Positions 1 to 8,330 of a DNA stretch of 64,000 nucleotides are shown here, piece by piece. Each line of letters begins with the position of its first letter. The stretch's first letter is position 1. Where the stretch lies: contig OX044364.1 of assembly GCA_943846735.1 (NCBI GenBank), positions 62,001-126,000 of the forward strand, read 5' to 3'. The DNA is from CAJQLB01 sp905479065 (lineage in GTDB: Bacteria; Bacteroidota; Bacteroidia; Flavobacteriales; Flavobacteriaceae). The notes under the pieces are model-generated. The model was not told the origin of the DNA and ran no database searches. It was given only the letters and a program-made list of their open reading frames with translations. A program made the position numbers and the translations under genes.

Positions 1-460
1 AAGGGTAAACTACTCCATAACATATTGAAATACTTTTTCGTATGGAATCTGATTTGATCATATTTGCGTTATCTAATTTTAAGCTCTCATATGCTGCAGA
101 TTCATTTTCAAATGGCTTTGGCTTTAAAATTGTATAAAAAACGTAACTCATTGAATCGTTGTATTCAGAATTTCTGTTCTTTAGAATAGATAACATTTTT
201 TTTTCGGCTATGAGATTAATTGAGTCGGTTTCAATTGCATTTCGAAAAGTTCTATTGTTATCTTGAATCTCTTTGACTAAATTCCGAATGTGAAAAACTT
301 CCTTTTTTCTAAGTTTTCTGTTTTCATCCCAATTATTCAATTGTAATGCAATCAAAATCCCAATAACCACCAATATAATTTCTCCAATGGCATATTTAAA
401 ATATTGTATGTTTTTGAATTTTATTAGATAGTTTCGTCTAATGGATCTAAAGAATTTCAT
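1..460 (-). CDS. DUF6090 family membrane protein, 3' end outside window
   Basis: The frame opens at the ATG at 458-460 and runs off the left edge of the window, giving about 153 visible residues. The N-terminus begins MKFFRSIRRNYL, followed by a segment around residues 22-40 (YAIGEIILVVIGILIALQLN) that is a single membrane helix ending in NNWDENRK. This arrangement is the hallmark of the Bacteroidota DUF6090 family, whose function is unknown. The rest is charged and probably helical. It is the last gene of the cassette-like series and is followed on its 5' side by the palindrome at 493-544. Function unknown. Confidence 0.8.
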   Translation of the reverse strand, partial: MKFFRSIRRNYLIKFKNIQYFKYAIGEIILVVIGILIALQLNNWDENRKLRKKEVFHIRNLVKEIQDNNRTFRNAIETDSINLIAEKKMLSILKNRNSEYNDSMSYVFYTILKPKPFENESAAYESLKLDNANMIKSDSIRKSISICYGVVYP

Positions 461-492
461 AAATGGTTAGAAGGATTTGTTTTAATAATGAA

Positions 493-544
493 GTGCAACG
501 GTTAGTATAAAATGCGTTTTAATGCATTTTATACAGTGTTGTAC
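493..544 (-). repeat. attC-like palindrome 1 (between DUF6090 and rhodanese genes)
   Basis: A perfect 11 bp inverted repeat (505-515 with 524-534, loop of 8 nt) is bracketed by GTGCAAC at 493-499 and GTTGTAC at 538-544. On the minus strand this reads as an integron-type inverse core (GTACAAC), stem, then core (GTTGCAC). The rhodanese stop codon lies inside the palindrome, as is common at cassette ends. The inverse core matches the core at the other end of the rhodanese gene (1379-1385), which is the pairing expected for an excisable cassette. Confidence 0.55.
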
Positions 545-1365
545 AACGTTTTTAAATTATTTTTCTCTGCCCATTCAGTCCAAGAACCGTCATAAACAAA
601 TTCACTTTTTTTGAATGCTAGTTCACTTGCAAGTAAAACAATACAAGCAGTCAAGCCTGATCCACAACTGAAAACTAGCTTGTCGTTAATATCACATTTG
701 TTGTCAAATATATTTTTCAATTCTTGTTTTGATTTAAACCTGCCGTCAGACAAAACATCATAAAATGGAATATTTATAGAGCCTTTTATATGACCACTTT
801 TTAATTCCTTTCTTGGCTCTTGCTCAGTTCCATTGTATCGACCCTCTGAGCGGGCATCAATAATGGTAAAGCATTGTTCTTGAATATTTCTTTTGATGTC
901 AGCATATTTGACAATGTAATTATCTCTTAGATAAGCTTCAAAATCACCATTTTCATAAGTTTTATGAGTTCTTATTTCGGTTGGTAGTCCCTTTTTTATC
1001 CATTCTTTTAAACCACCGTCCAAAACAGATACTTTATCGTGCCCCATTGTCTTAAACATCCACCACACTCTGGGACTTGAATACATTCCAAGATTATCAA
1101 AAATTACAATCACAGAAGATTGGCTAATTCCAAGTTTTCGACATTCTAGTTCAAATTGTCCTTTAGATGGCATTGTATTAGGTAAAGGACTATTTCTATC
1201 AGAAAAATTAGCTTTTAGATCGAAATATCTAGCTGTGGGAATTGTTAAGTCTTTGAATTCAGAATTTTTCCCATCAACCGTATTACTCAAACTTGAATCC
1301 AATAGTATCAAGTCTTTTTTATGTAAATTTTCTTTAAGCCAATCTATTGAAACTAATTCATTCAT
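529..1365 (-). CDS. sseA: 3-mercaptopyruvate/thiosulfate sulfurtransferase (tandem rhodanese)
   Basis: Cytoplasmic sulfurtransferase with two rhodanese domains (about residues 5-125 and 150-275), the usual length for this family at 278 aa. The C-terminal domain carries the active-site loop with the catalytic cysteine in CGSGLTA, the form typical of mercaptopyruvate rather than thiosulfate sulfurtransferases. The N-terminal domain lacks an active cysteine, as expected. The ATG at 1363-1365 (MNELVSIDW) is preferred over the TTG three codons earlier, which lies next to the cassette boundary. The gene sits alone between two attC-like palindromes, in the same orientation as its neighbours, so it looks like a single-gene cassette. 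Family assignment is firm; the physiological substrate is inferred. Confidence 0.9.
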   Translation of the reverse strand: MNELVSIDWLKENLHKKDLILLDSSLSNTVDGKNSEFKDLTIPTARYFDLKANFSDRNSPLPNTMPSKGQFELECRKLGISQSSVIVIFDNLGMYSSPRVWWMFKTMGHDKVSVLDGGLKEWIKKGLPTEIRTHKTYENGDFEAYLRDNYIVKYADIKRNIQEQCFTIIDARSEGRYNGTEQEPRKELKSGHIKGSINIPFYDVLSDGRFKSKQELKNIFDNKCDINDKLVFSCGSGLTACIVLLASELAFKKSEFVYDGSWTEWAEKNNLKTLYNTV

Positions 1366-1378
1366 CTTCTTCAATGTT

Positions 1379-1446
1379 GTACAACGTCTATTGTATGGTG
1401 CGTTTGCTACCCGAAGGGAGCATATGCAATATACAAATTGTTGTGT
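1379..1446 (-). repeat. attC-like palindrome 2 (between rhodanese and lipoprotein genes)
   Basis: Arms TTGTAT (1391-1396) and ATACAA (1431-1436) enclose a second short hairpin with CCC/GGG round a GAA loop. The ends are GTACAAC (1379-1385) and GTTGTGT (1440-1446). On the minus strand the inverse core ACACAAC belongs to the lipoprotein cassette and the core GTTGTAC starts the rhodanese cassette. Overall plan and length match palindromes 3 and 4 although the sequences differ, so this is a structurally conserved site rather than a copied repeat. Confidence 0.6.
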
Positions 1447-1454
1447 GTAGTTTA

Positions 1455-1820
1455 TTATTTTTCAAAAGTCATATAAGTAGTCGGATTGATTCCAACACTT
1501 GGATATAGATTTTCAATCTCAAATTTTGTATTAGTCATAATTTCAATTTCAAATTCTTGTGTTGTAGTGTTGACCAAAGTCGGTGTTAATTTAATCACAT
1601 TTCCAATTATTTCATAAGTAAATTCATCTTCCGTTGAGTTATCAGGTTCTGACTTTATAACTGTATTACCGTTTATAAAATTCAATTGAGAACGTCCGCT
1701 TACAGGTGAAGTTTCGGAATAAATTCCACTCAATGTTTGAGTGTTAATGTCGTCATCATTGTTACAAGAATAGCAAATTCCGATTAAAAGTAGTATTCCG
1801 ATTATTTTTAAATTTTTCAT
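1455..1820 (-). CDS. small lipoprotein of unknown function
   Basis: 121 aa with a clear lipoprotein signal: MKNLKIIGILLLIGICYSC, the cysteine at about position 19 being the lipidated residue. It is followed by NNDDD, an acidic stretch like those that mark outer-surface export of lipoproteins in Bacteroidota. The mature part looks like a small beta-rich fold (alternating hydrophobic strands, no catalytic motif seen), possibly lipocalin-like. It lies alone between two attC-like palindromes (1379-1446 and 1875-1942) whose outer 10 bases, GTTGTGTGTA and TACACACAAC, are exact inverse complements. No function can be assigned. Confidence 0.75.
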   Translation of the reverse strand: MKNLKIIGILLLIGICYSCNNDDDINTQTLSGIYSETSPVSGRSQLNFINGNTVIKSEPDNSTEDEFTYEIIGNVIKLTPTLVNTTTQEFEIEIMTNTKFEIENLYPSVGINPTTYMTFEK

Positions 1821-1874
1821 AATTCTATATTTTTTAATAGATGTTTAAAATTAGATTTGGTTGCTTTGAATTAC

Positions 1875-1942
1875 ACACAACGATTTTGTATATGAAGCGT
1901 AGTGACCGCATGGGAGCTATGATTTCATATACTTTGTTGGCA
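1875..1942 (-). repeat. attC-like palindrome 3 (between lipoprotein and esterase genes)
   Basis: Arms GTATATGAA (1888-1896) and TTCATATAC (1924-1932) flank an asymmetric centre. The ends are ACACAAC (1875-1881) and GTTGGCA (1936-1942). On the minus strand the inverse core TGCCAAC is complementary to the core of the esterase cassette at 2817-2823, and the core GTTGTGT is complementary to the inverse core of the lipoprotein cassette at 1440-1446. Confidence 0.6.
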
Positions 1943-1946
1943 ATAG

Positions 1947-2801
1947 TTATTTTCTGTAAGTATATATTAATCCGTCATATATTCCTTGAGGCAAAATGGA
2001 ATTATGATTAGCTTCTTTAAATATCTTGAATTGATAATCTAAATTCTCTTTTTGTAAACTATTTATAATTGCGTCCATTCCGGTATTTGCTTTAGAGATT
2101 AATTTAGATTCAGAATCACCATAACATAGATAAATACTATTAACGTTCTCACTTTGTTCAAACTCGTAGAATAATTCCTTTTTCAACAACTCTGAGTTAT
2201 TCCACCAAAGTGACGGCGAAATAATAATAAAATTGGAGAATAAATGTGGTTTTTGCTGAATAGCGTAAAAACTAAATAAACCACCATAAGAGTGTCCGAT
2301 AAGAGTACGATTTTCAGCTATGTTTGGATATTCTTGGTCTATTAATTCAAAGACTTTAGTTTCTATAAACTCAATAAAAATATTTGCTCCGCCAGTATTG
2401 TTCTTATTTAGAGTTATACTATTTTCATCTTTTCCTGCTTTCATTTCAAAACCCATATCATACACAGAAGGTGTAAAGTCCAAAGTTCGTTGAATATTCC
2501 AATCTTTGAGATTGCCATTTATAGTAATGCCAATAAGAATAACATCTTCTATTTTTTCTGATAAGTTCAATATTGCAAAAGTACCTATAATTAATTCAGA
2601 TAGCCACCAACTATCTAAATAGTATAACGTTTTATATTCTTTCTGACTATCATAATTTCGAGGTAATGTTACTTTTATCATATATTCCTGATCATCTCTA
2701 GATGATAGATTATAAGATTCTGTCTTAGATCCGTAATCAGAAACTTGTCCTAATACTGCAAAAGAATTCAGTAAGATAATTATTGAGATAGTGAATTTCA
2801 T
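1947..2801 (-). CDS. secreted alpha/beta-hydrolase, esterase D / BesA-like
   Basis: 284 aa enzyme of the putative esterase family (PF00756-type; relatives hydrolyse ferric siderophore esters or S-formylglutathione). The nucleophile elbow is GHSYGG and the histidine of the triad is probably in EANHNS near the C-terminus. An N-terminal signal peptide (MKFTISIIILLNSFAVLGQ) predicts export to the periplasm. That signal decides the start: the ATG at 2799-2801 is right, because the longer frame to 2822 begins with TTG inside the attC-like site. The gene is alone between palindromes 3 and 4. Hydrolase class is firm; substrate unknown. Confidence 0.85.
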   Translation of the reverse strand: MKFTISIIILLNSFAVLGQVSDYGSKTESYNLSSRDDQEYMIKVTLPRNYDSQKEYKTLYYLDSWWLSELIIGTFAILNLSEKIEDVILIGITINGNLKDWNIQRTLDFTPSVYDMGFEMKAGKDENSITLNKNNTGGANIFIEFIETKVFELIDQEYPNIAENRTLIGHSYGGLFSFYAIQQKPHLFSNFIIISPSLWWNNSELLKKELFYEFEQSENVNSIYLCYGDSESKLISKANTGMDAIINSLQKENLDYQFKIFKEANHNSILPQGIYDGLIYTYRK

Positions 2802-2816
2802 GGTCTTTCTAATTAT

Positions 2817-2883
2817 TGCCAACGTCTAGGCTATGGTGTCGTAGCATCCCAAAGGGTGCTATGCACTATACATCTTGTTAGCG
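2817..2883 (-). repeat. attC-like palindrome 4 (upstream of esterase gene)
   Basis: The centre is a hairpin TAGCA-T-CCC-AAA-GGG-TGCTA. The ends are TGCCAAC (2817-2823) and GTTAGCG (2877-2883). On the minus strand it gives the inverse core CGCTAAC for the cassette upstream (the gene at 2937-4032) and the core GTTGGCA for the esterase cassette. A matching GTTAGCG-type core for the next cassette was not found near 4040 or 5170, so the array may end here. Confidence 0.55.
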
Positions 2884-2936
2884 GTTCGGCTTTTTATTCT
2901 TCATTCAATTCTCTACATATTAACCTTAATGAGGTA

Positions 2937-4032
2937 TTAATACTCTATTTCATTGTCTATATTTCTTTCCATATAATTGAGTTCGTTTAGTACTAGCTCG
3001 TTGTCTTTGCATTTATCTTTTAGGAGACCTCCGAAAAAGTCAAAATCCATTGGATTTCGTTTTGTTGCAATTTTTCCAATTTCGTAGTGATATGATGGAT
3101 TAGTTGGTTTGTTTGAATCTTCTTTTTCAGATGAACGTGAAAAAGAAATCTCAATTTTCGGCATCTCCTTATCACTCGGCACCGAATAGTCAATTTTTTT
3201 ACGATTATAAATCTCGTGTACAGAACTTCTCTTTTCAGAAATTGCTGATTTCAAGTCATTGTAAAACCTATTTATGAAGTTGCTATATCTTTGATGCTCG
3301 TCTTTAAGTTCATAAATATTCAAAAGCGATTTTTTATCGTAAACAAAATCTGATTCAAATATTGCTTCAAAATACATTTCTACAAGTTTTAAAACAGTCG
3401 AAAAATCTTGTTTTTCAATTACGTTTTCAAGCTTTTGAAGCTCCTTAGTATATTCATCAAGAATTAATCTCAGTTTTAATAGGATTGAATCAAAATATTT
3501 CTCTAAAAATGTTCTGTGTCTTTCTCGAATATCCTCTATAGAATGTGTTTTACTTTCAAACTTGAAGTTGTTATCTGAATGATATCTAAGATATTGTATT
3601 TCGTTGGGACTTGCTTGATAGCTAAACAACGTTGAAGAAATTAGTTTGCCTCCAAACTTCCTAATAGGGTGCCCAATAAGTTCATTTCGTAAATCTCGAT
3701 TGATTGAATAAGAATGATCATTTTTAAGTTGCCCTTTATCAATTCCTGTTTTAAAGATACTTAACATTTCTTCTACAAAGTCTTGTTGGATATAAATTGC
3801 TTGAAGAAAACTTATAGTATGTGAGAATTTTCGGAATTGCTCTGTGGGTAGTATTTTGGTTTCAAAAACAATATCCAATGTGTCTTGGAAGTAGCCTAAA
3901 ATATCACCGAAATAATTGGTTTTAATATCGTCATCGAATTTTATTTTACTTGAACAATACCGATAGTCCCATATGAAGTAATTCCATATGTCGGATATTT
4001 TGTCAAGTTTAAATTCAATGTCAAGTTTTCAC
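2937..4032 (-). CDS. HEPN-motif protein, probable 5' frameshift
   Basis: A 313 aa frame opens only at a TTG (3876-3878), yet the same frame continues upstream for 50 more sensible codons before a stop at 4029-4031. Removing one A from the AAAA run there (minus strand) joins it to a GTG at 4030-4032, giving about 364 aa and a 15 bp gap to the upstream gene. The protein is helical and hydrophilic and contains RNELIGH, which fits the R-x(4-6)-H motif of HEPN ribonucleases. HEPN proteins act in toxin-antitoxin and phage-defence systems, but the motif is short and no partner antitoxin is visible, so the family call is tentative. Confidence 0.5.
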
Positions 4033-4047
4033 TTATTTAGTTAATTT

Positions 4048-5163
4048 TTATTCTTTCTCTGGTTGCTTTCTATTCTTATGGAAAGTGCTTACTCGTCCGG
4101 TCGTCTCAATGTGAAACGTATAGTAGTCTCCTTCAAAATACATACTGTAGTCTCCATATCTACTATATCTTTTGTCAGGGTTCTTTTCTCTGAAGTCTTC
4201 ATATTCTTTTTCGATTTCTTTTAAAACATGGCCCATTACAGTGAAAACATCGTCTTCACTCCATTGAAAGTTATCCTTGTCTTCAAAGTGTTCGGTAACT
4301 TGAAATTCTTCAACATGTCTCATGTAGATATGAAGATAGCTGTCAAGGTCGATATAAATTGGATGTTTACTCATCACAGTCAATCTTCTTTCCTTGAACT
4401 GCATGACCTTCATATATAGCTCGGCTGCTTGATCTATATTTTCCCTTGCTAACTTTTTTAAGCTGCTACCTGCATCCTGAAGATACTTGTTTAAAATATC
4501 CCAACTTTCTTTTTTCTTTATTCCATACAGTTCGGCTAGACGTTTCTTTTCTTCGTCCTTAATCTCTTCACGTATATATTTTATTTGAAGTAACTCCCAT
4601 TCAATTTTCACGTCAAGTGTTCCGTCTTCTTGATATGCTTCCTGTTTTTCTTCTTCTGTAAGTTGGTCGGATTCGTAGAAAATCTTACCTGCTAGATAAA
4701 ACGCCCTTTCTCTAGGTGAAAACCCAATATTCTCATCTTTTTGTTTTTTGCTAAAGCCGTACATCCAATCAAAGTCCTTTCCTTTTGATTGAGAATGAAG
4801 GGGAATCTCTATTTTATTGATTTCTCTTTTATCCGTTGAATGAAAAGTGTTTTTAGAAGGAGCTTTGAAATACAGAATTTCGGCAATGTCTTCTGAGTTA
4901 ATTCCTTTTTCAGTTAGTAATGTGATTTTTTCCGTTTCTAAGTCAAGTCCTAAATATTTTGCTCTTACATAACTATGATTAGTCCATGTTTCATTTTGGA
5001 TAAGCTCATCCATTTTTACACGTTCCTTCTGAGTGTAGAGAAATACTACTGTTATAAACTGTCCAAAGGTTTTATGAGCTTCACTGTTGTACTTAAAAGT
5101 AAGTCCGGCCGCTTTATCTTCCTTTCCGACTAAAGCATATATTTCTTCGATAGTATAATTCAT
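4048..5163 (-). CDS. hypothetical protein, possible BECR-like nuclease tail
   Basis: 371 aa, soluble, rich in charged residues, no signal peptide or membrane helix. Residues about 150-260 look like a long helical region. The C-terminal 110 residues contain HIYMRHVEEF and, after a spacer, YTFHIETTGRVSTFHKN. That His/Arg layout followed by a strand ending in TFH recalls phage-type barnase/EndoU/ColicinE5-RelE-like nucleases, but the resemblance is by eye only. It starts at the ATG 5161-5163 and is directly upstream of the HEPN-motif gene, probably in one transcript. I do not recognise the full-length family. Confidence 0.45.
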   Translation of the reverse strand: MNYTIEEIYALVGKEDKAAGLTFKYNSEAHKTFGQFITVVFLYTQKERVKMDELIQNETWTNHSYVRAKYLGLDLETEKITLLTEKGINSEDIAEILYFKAPSKNTFHSTDKREINKIEIPLHSQSKGKDFDWMYGFSKKQKDENIGFSPRERAFYLAGKIFYESDQLTEEEKQEAYQEDGTLDVKIEWELLQIKYIREEIKDEEKKRLAELYGIKKKESWDILNKYLQDAGSSLKKLARENIDQAAELYMKVMQFKERRLTVMSKHPIYIDLDSYLHIYMRHVEEFQVTEHFEDKDNFQWSEDDVFTVMGHVLKEIEKEYEDFREKNPDKRYSRYGDYSMYFEGDYYTFHIETTGRVSTFHKNRKQPEKE

Positions 5164-5579
5164 TTGGTTTTTAGTTAACTATTACAGATTCAACCTTCTT
5201 TCATCGTCTATGCTTTAAGTCCTCATCATGTGGCTCAGCTACTTTGCTCCAATTAATTGGAACATTATTTCGTTTTGCCTTTTATCCAAATTTAATCAAA
5301 AAATTATTCCCTAAAATAAAATTTATTTTAGGGAATAAAAAGTGGAGCCAAGAGGGAGTGAAGTCGAACTATTTTGGGGAGGATTTAGGTTTATTTAAAA
5401 ACTTTATTCTTTAATTTAACCTTAATATTTTGTATATTTGTAGAGCATCAGGAACGCTATAAGCGTACCAACCGACTTACTCGAAGCACGGTGGTTTAGA
5501 ATGCGGGAACTCTCCAAAATTAACGAGTCATCCACATCCTTTCTTGTTGCAATTTATGTCAAACTTAAATTGTAAAACA
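5164..5579. other. gene-poor spacer between accessory blocks
   Basis: No credible protein gene is visible. It holds the perfect palindrome at 5304-5338, a tRNA-end-like stretch at 5341-5370 and a promoter-like TATATTTG near 5434-5441, upstream of a segment with short hairpins (for example CGCT-ATA-AGCG near 5455). The latter could be a leader for the 45-codon ORF at 5580. Confidence 0.4.
5304..5338 (-). terminator. perfect 17 bp palindrome, likely intrinsic terminator on minus strand
   Basis: TTATTCCCTAAAATAAA (5304-5320) is followed by a single A and its exact complement (5322-5338). On the minus strand the hairpin is followed by a run of T, the layout of a rho-independent terminator. It lies just downstream (minus sense) of a stretch resembling a tRNA 3' end, which would be a natural order if a tRNA gene or its remnant once ended here. 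Confidence 0.5.
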
Positions 5580-5717
5580 ATGAAAAAAACAAAACAAATT
5601 CAAGTCAAATTCTTCAAAGAAGAATCTATTTTCAATCGTATTGACAGAGAAAGCCTTGCGCTTTACCGTCAAATGATGGCAGACCGTTATGGCAATTTTA
5701 AAGATGAGGAAGAATGA
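5580..5717 (+). CDS. small hypothetical protein (45 aa)
   Basis: ATG at 5580, stop TGA at 5715-5717. The product is basic at its N-terminus (MKKTKQIQVKFFKEE) and acidic at its end (FKDEEE), with a plausible amphipathic helix between. Codon use looks coding, and a promoter-like TAnnTTTG lies about 140 bp upstream after a structured leader. No family recognised. The next ATG (5714) overlaps its stop. Confidence 0.4.
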   Translation: MKKTKQIQVKFFKEESIFNRIDRESLALYRQMMADRYGNFKDEEE

Positions 5718-5778
5718 GTGTTGCTCTTAGTGGAGAACTCGTCTTTAAAGTGACATTCGATCAGCACGGGTTTCCTAG

Positions 5779-5838
5779 CTGGCATGTACACAAGCTGCAG
5801 CTATTATTCATATGTGTGCGAGCACAGATACATGCCAG
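5779..5838. repeat. 60 bp inverted-repeat element with internal palindromes
   Basis: CTGGCATGTA (5779-5788) and TACATGCCAG (5829-5838) are perfect 10 bp inverted repeats. Between them lie the palindrome AGCTGCAGCT (5793-5802) and a smaller stem with TGTG/CACA arms. It could fold as a three-way junction in RNA or as a cruciform in DNA. An ORF of 67 codons (5714-5917) crosses it and is doubtful. Function unknown: recombination site, structured RNA or regulatory element are all possible. Confidence 0.4.
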
Positions 5839-6110
5839 ATCACCATTTAGTAATCCTAATAAGCCTAAAAAACTTGAGAATTTTAAAGTAAAATTGATTT
5901 CAAAAAAGGTGATTTAACAGATTTTGAGCTAAATATAAATTATTTATTTGATTTTGAAGATAATATTTATGAATTGAAGGTCATTTTTTATTGTTTCATT
6001 CATCTTTATACTTTTGATAATTTTTGCCTTTTTATGTAGTTTTAAACTTGTTTTAAATTTATATAATAATAAATGTATTAATTATTTGTATTAATTTTTA
6101 CTAAAAAATT

Positions 6111-6139
6111 GTTCTATATATTAATTTTTTATACATTTG
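6111..6139 (+). promoter_or_regulatory. Bacteroidota-type promoter of the GHKL operon
   Basis: TTG ends at 6111 (-33 element) and TACATTTG lies at 6132-6139 (-7 element, consensus TAnnTTTG) with a 20 bp spacer, in a very AT-rich stretch 20 bp before the first ATG of the operon at 6159. Confidence 0.6.
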
Positions 6140-6158
6140 TACAATAATAAGATAAATT

Positions 6159-6383
6159 ATGGATTCTGAAAAGAGAAAAAGATTTATAAAAGTAGCTAGT
6201 AGACGTGTTGATAAAGTATGTGAAGCTATAATAAGTTTAGAGAAATGTTCAAATACTTATAATTATAAGTATACTGAAGATGATGTAATGAAAATGACTA
6301 GGGTCATCAAATCTAAATTTGATGAAATGAAGTCGTCATTTAATAAAGGATTATCGAAAAATAACGAAAAATTTAAATTTTAA
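6159..6383 (+). CDS. small basic protein, first gene of GHKL operon
   Basis: 74 aa, strongly charged and probably all helical, with a KRKRF motif near the N-terminus and two cysteines. It ends 2 bp before the GHKL ATPase gene, so the two are almost certainly co-transcribed from the promoter at 6111-6139. No known domain recognised. Its size, charge and position suggest an accessory or regulatory subunit of the ATPase system, but that is inference from context. Confidence 0.55.
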   Translation: MDSEKRKRFIKVASRRVDKVCEAIISLEKCSNTYNYKYTEDDVMKMTRVIKSKFDEMKSSFNKGLSKNNEKFKF

Positions 6384-6385
6384 AT

Positions 6386-8330
6386 ATGAGCAACCCTGTA
6401 TTTTATTCAAGTAAAGCAAATGACGCGTTTTCTGACAACGGGCCTAGAACTGCTGCTGTTTTGACTTTCTCAGGAGATTCTAGTGATTCAATTGTAAAAG
6501 AATTAACTCAGAATTCTCTTGATGCAAGAGTAGATAGACGAGGTAATCTGAAAATAAAAATCAGCTTTAAAGAAGTTCCTAAAACCAGTATTCCTAATTT
6601 CGGACAGTTTGAAGATACACTCTCCCAAATGGAGGAATATTGGAATTCAAAAAGCAATCAGTATAAAAGATTTTTTGAAACTGCTAAAAAATCTATTGAA
6701 GGTTCATCCGTAAAAATGTTTGTTTTTGAAGATTTCATGACCAAAGGCTTGGAAGGTAATGATAAAGCAAGGAACTTTTAAAAATTGCGTAAATGATGAA
6801 AATGTTTCAGGTAAAACACATTCTGATTCTCTAGGTAATCATGGTATTGGTAAGAACTCTGTTTTTGGATATTCAGGTGTCCATACCGTTTTTTACAGCT
6901 CTCTAAATGCAGATGGGGCATATAAATTTAAAGGAGTCACCAAATTAGGCACCTATTTGGATAATGAAAACATCAAACGATCCGAAAGAATATATTATGG
7001 TAAAGAGTCCGAAAAGGGGGTAACTCTTGTATCAAAACCAGAATTTATACCTGAAGTTTTCAAAAGATCAGAAACAGGATTAAGTCAGTTTGTCTTAGGA
7101 GCAGAATTAGAGGAAGATTGGAGTGATAGCATAAGACGTGCTTTTATTGAAAACTATTGGTACCTATTTGAGGCCAATAAGCTAACTGTTCATATTGATG
7201 AAGAAATACTTAACAATGATAATTACATAGAAGAAGCACAAAGACTTTTTATAAATAACACTTCCAAAGAAAATCCAATTCCATTCATTAAAGCATACAA
7301 AGAAAAAGAAGTTTTTGAAAGTAAAGAAATTCATAAAATTGGAAAAGTAAATCTGTATCTATTAGAAGCGAAAGAAGAAGATATTTTTCCAAATAAAGTA
7401 GTTTTTTTAAGAGATGGAATGAAAATAAAAATGGACAATCTAAATGTTGGTGGACTTCCTGCCAATATTGCAGGTGTTATGTTTTGTAACACAGTAAGAG
7501 GAAATAGTATTTTAGGAGCTATGGAACCACATGCTCATAATAACTTTTTACCTGAACTTGTGGCTAAAAAAGAAATACGAGATGTTACTGTTGGTGATGC
7601 TCAACAGATCCTTAAAGAAATTAATAAATTTAGAAGAGAGGTATTATTAAAGGTAAAAGAAAAATATACTCAGGAAACCGAAAGTGTTGATATAGTTGAT
7701 GAATTATTTTCTAAAATTTTAGGTTTAGGAAGCGGTACAAGTTCCGGGAAAATAACAGAAACTAAAGATGAAACTTTTTATAAAAAAACAGTTAAGATTG
7801 ATTTTGATTCTTGGTTTAGATCTAATAAAAGAAATTCAACATTAAACAATAATGAAGAAACAGATTTAGGTGAAGGTGAGGGAACAGGAGTTGGTAGAGG
7901 AACTGGAGGCACTGGTGAAAGAAAAGGTGAAGGAACGAAAAAGGGAGAAGGTGGAGGTTCCTCCAAATCTGAAAAGAAAATTCCTGGAAAAATTAAACAC
8001 AACATCACTTCTCGATTTTTCATAAGTCAGGAAATGGAAAATGAAAACAAATATAACTTAGTACTTCGTGCCAATGATGATATTCCATCAATGGATTTAA
8101 TTATAGGACAGAAAGGTGATTCTGAACGCACAAAACAAATGAGCACAGATATTATTAAAGCAGAATCAAATGGAATTCCACTTGAATTTTCTAAAATTTT
8201 AAATAAAGATAGTGAAATAGTTTCCTTCCGGATTAATGGAGTAAATATAAAAGAAGATAAACCAGAGGTTATTGAAATTACATTAAAAGAAAAGAAAAAG
8301 AGTGCATTAAAAATAATAGAAACCGTATGA
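6386..8330 (+). CDS. GHKL (HSP90/MutL-fold) ATPase, one frameshift
   Basis: As given, the frame stops at 6779-6781 and resumes one base over. Dropping one T from TTTT (6776-6779) restores a 647 aa protein. It carries the ATP-binding boxes of the GHKL fold in order: N-box KELTQNSLDA (about residues 38-47, E39 and N43), G1-like FEDFMTKGLEG (about 114-124) and G2 GNHGIGK (about 150-156). A Gly/Glu/Lys-rich linker (about 495-524) separates a C-terminal domain of about 120 residues. The N-box and G1 box lie before the break and the G2 box after it, so the enzyme works only if the frame is intact. It overlaps the next gene by 4 bp (ATGA). It resembles the ATPases of defence operons rather than DNA-repair MutL. 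Confidence 0.75.

Noticed and set aside
5714..5917. 67-codon ORF as a gene
   Set aside because: Coding character is weak and the frame runs through a strong inverted repeat; kept only as a possible coupled ORF in the findings.
7778..8023. Proline-rich minus-strand ORF
   Set aside because: Reverse strand of the Gly-rich linker of the GHKL ATPase.
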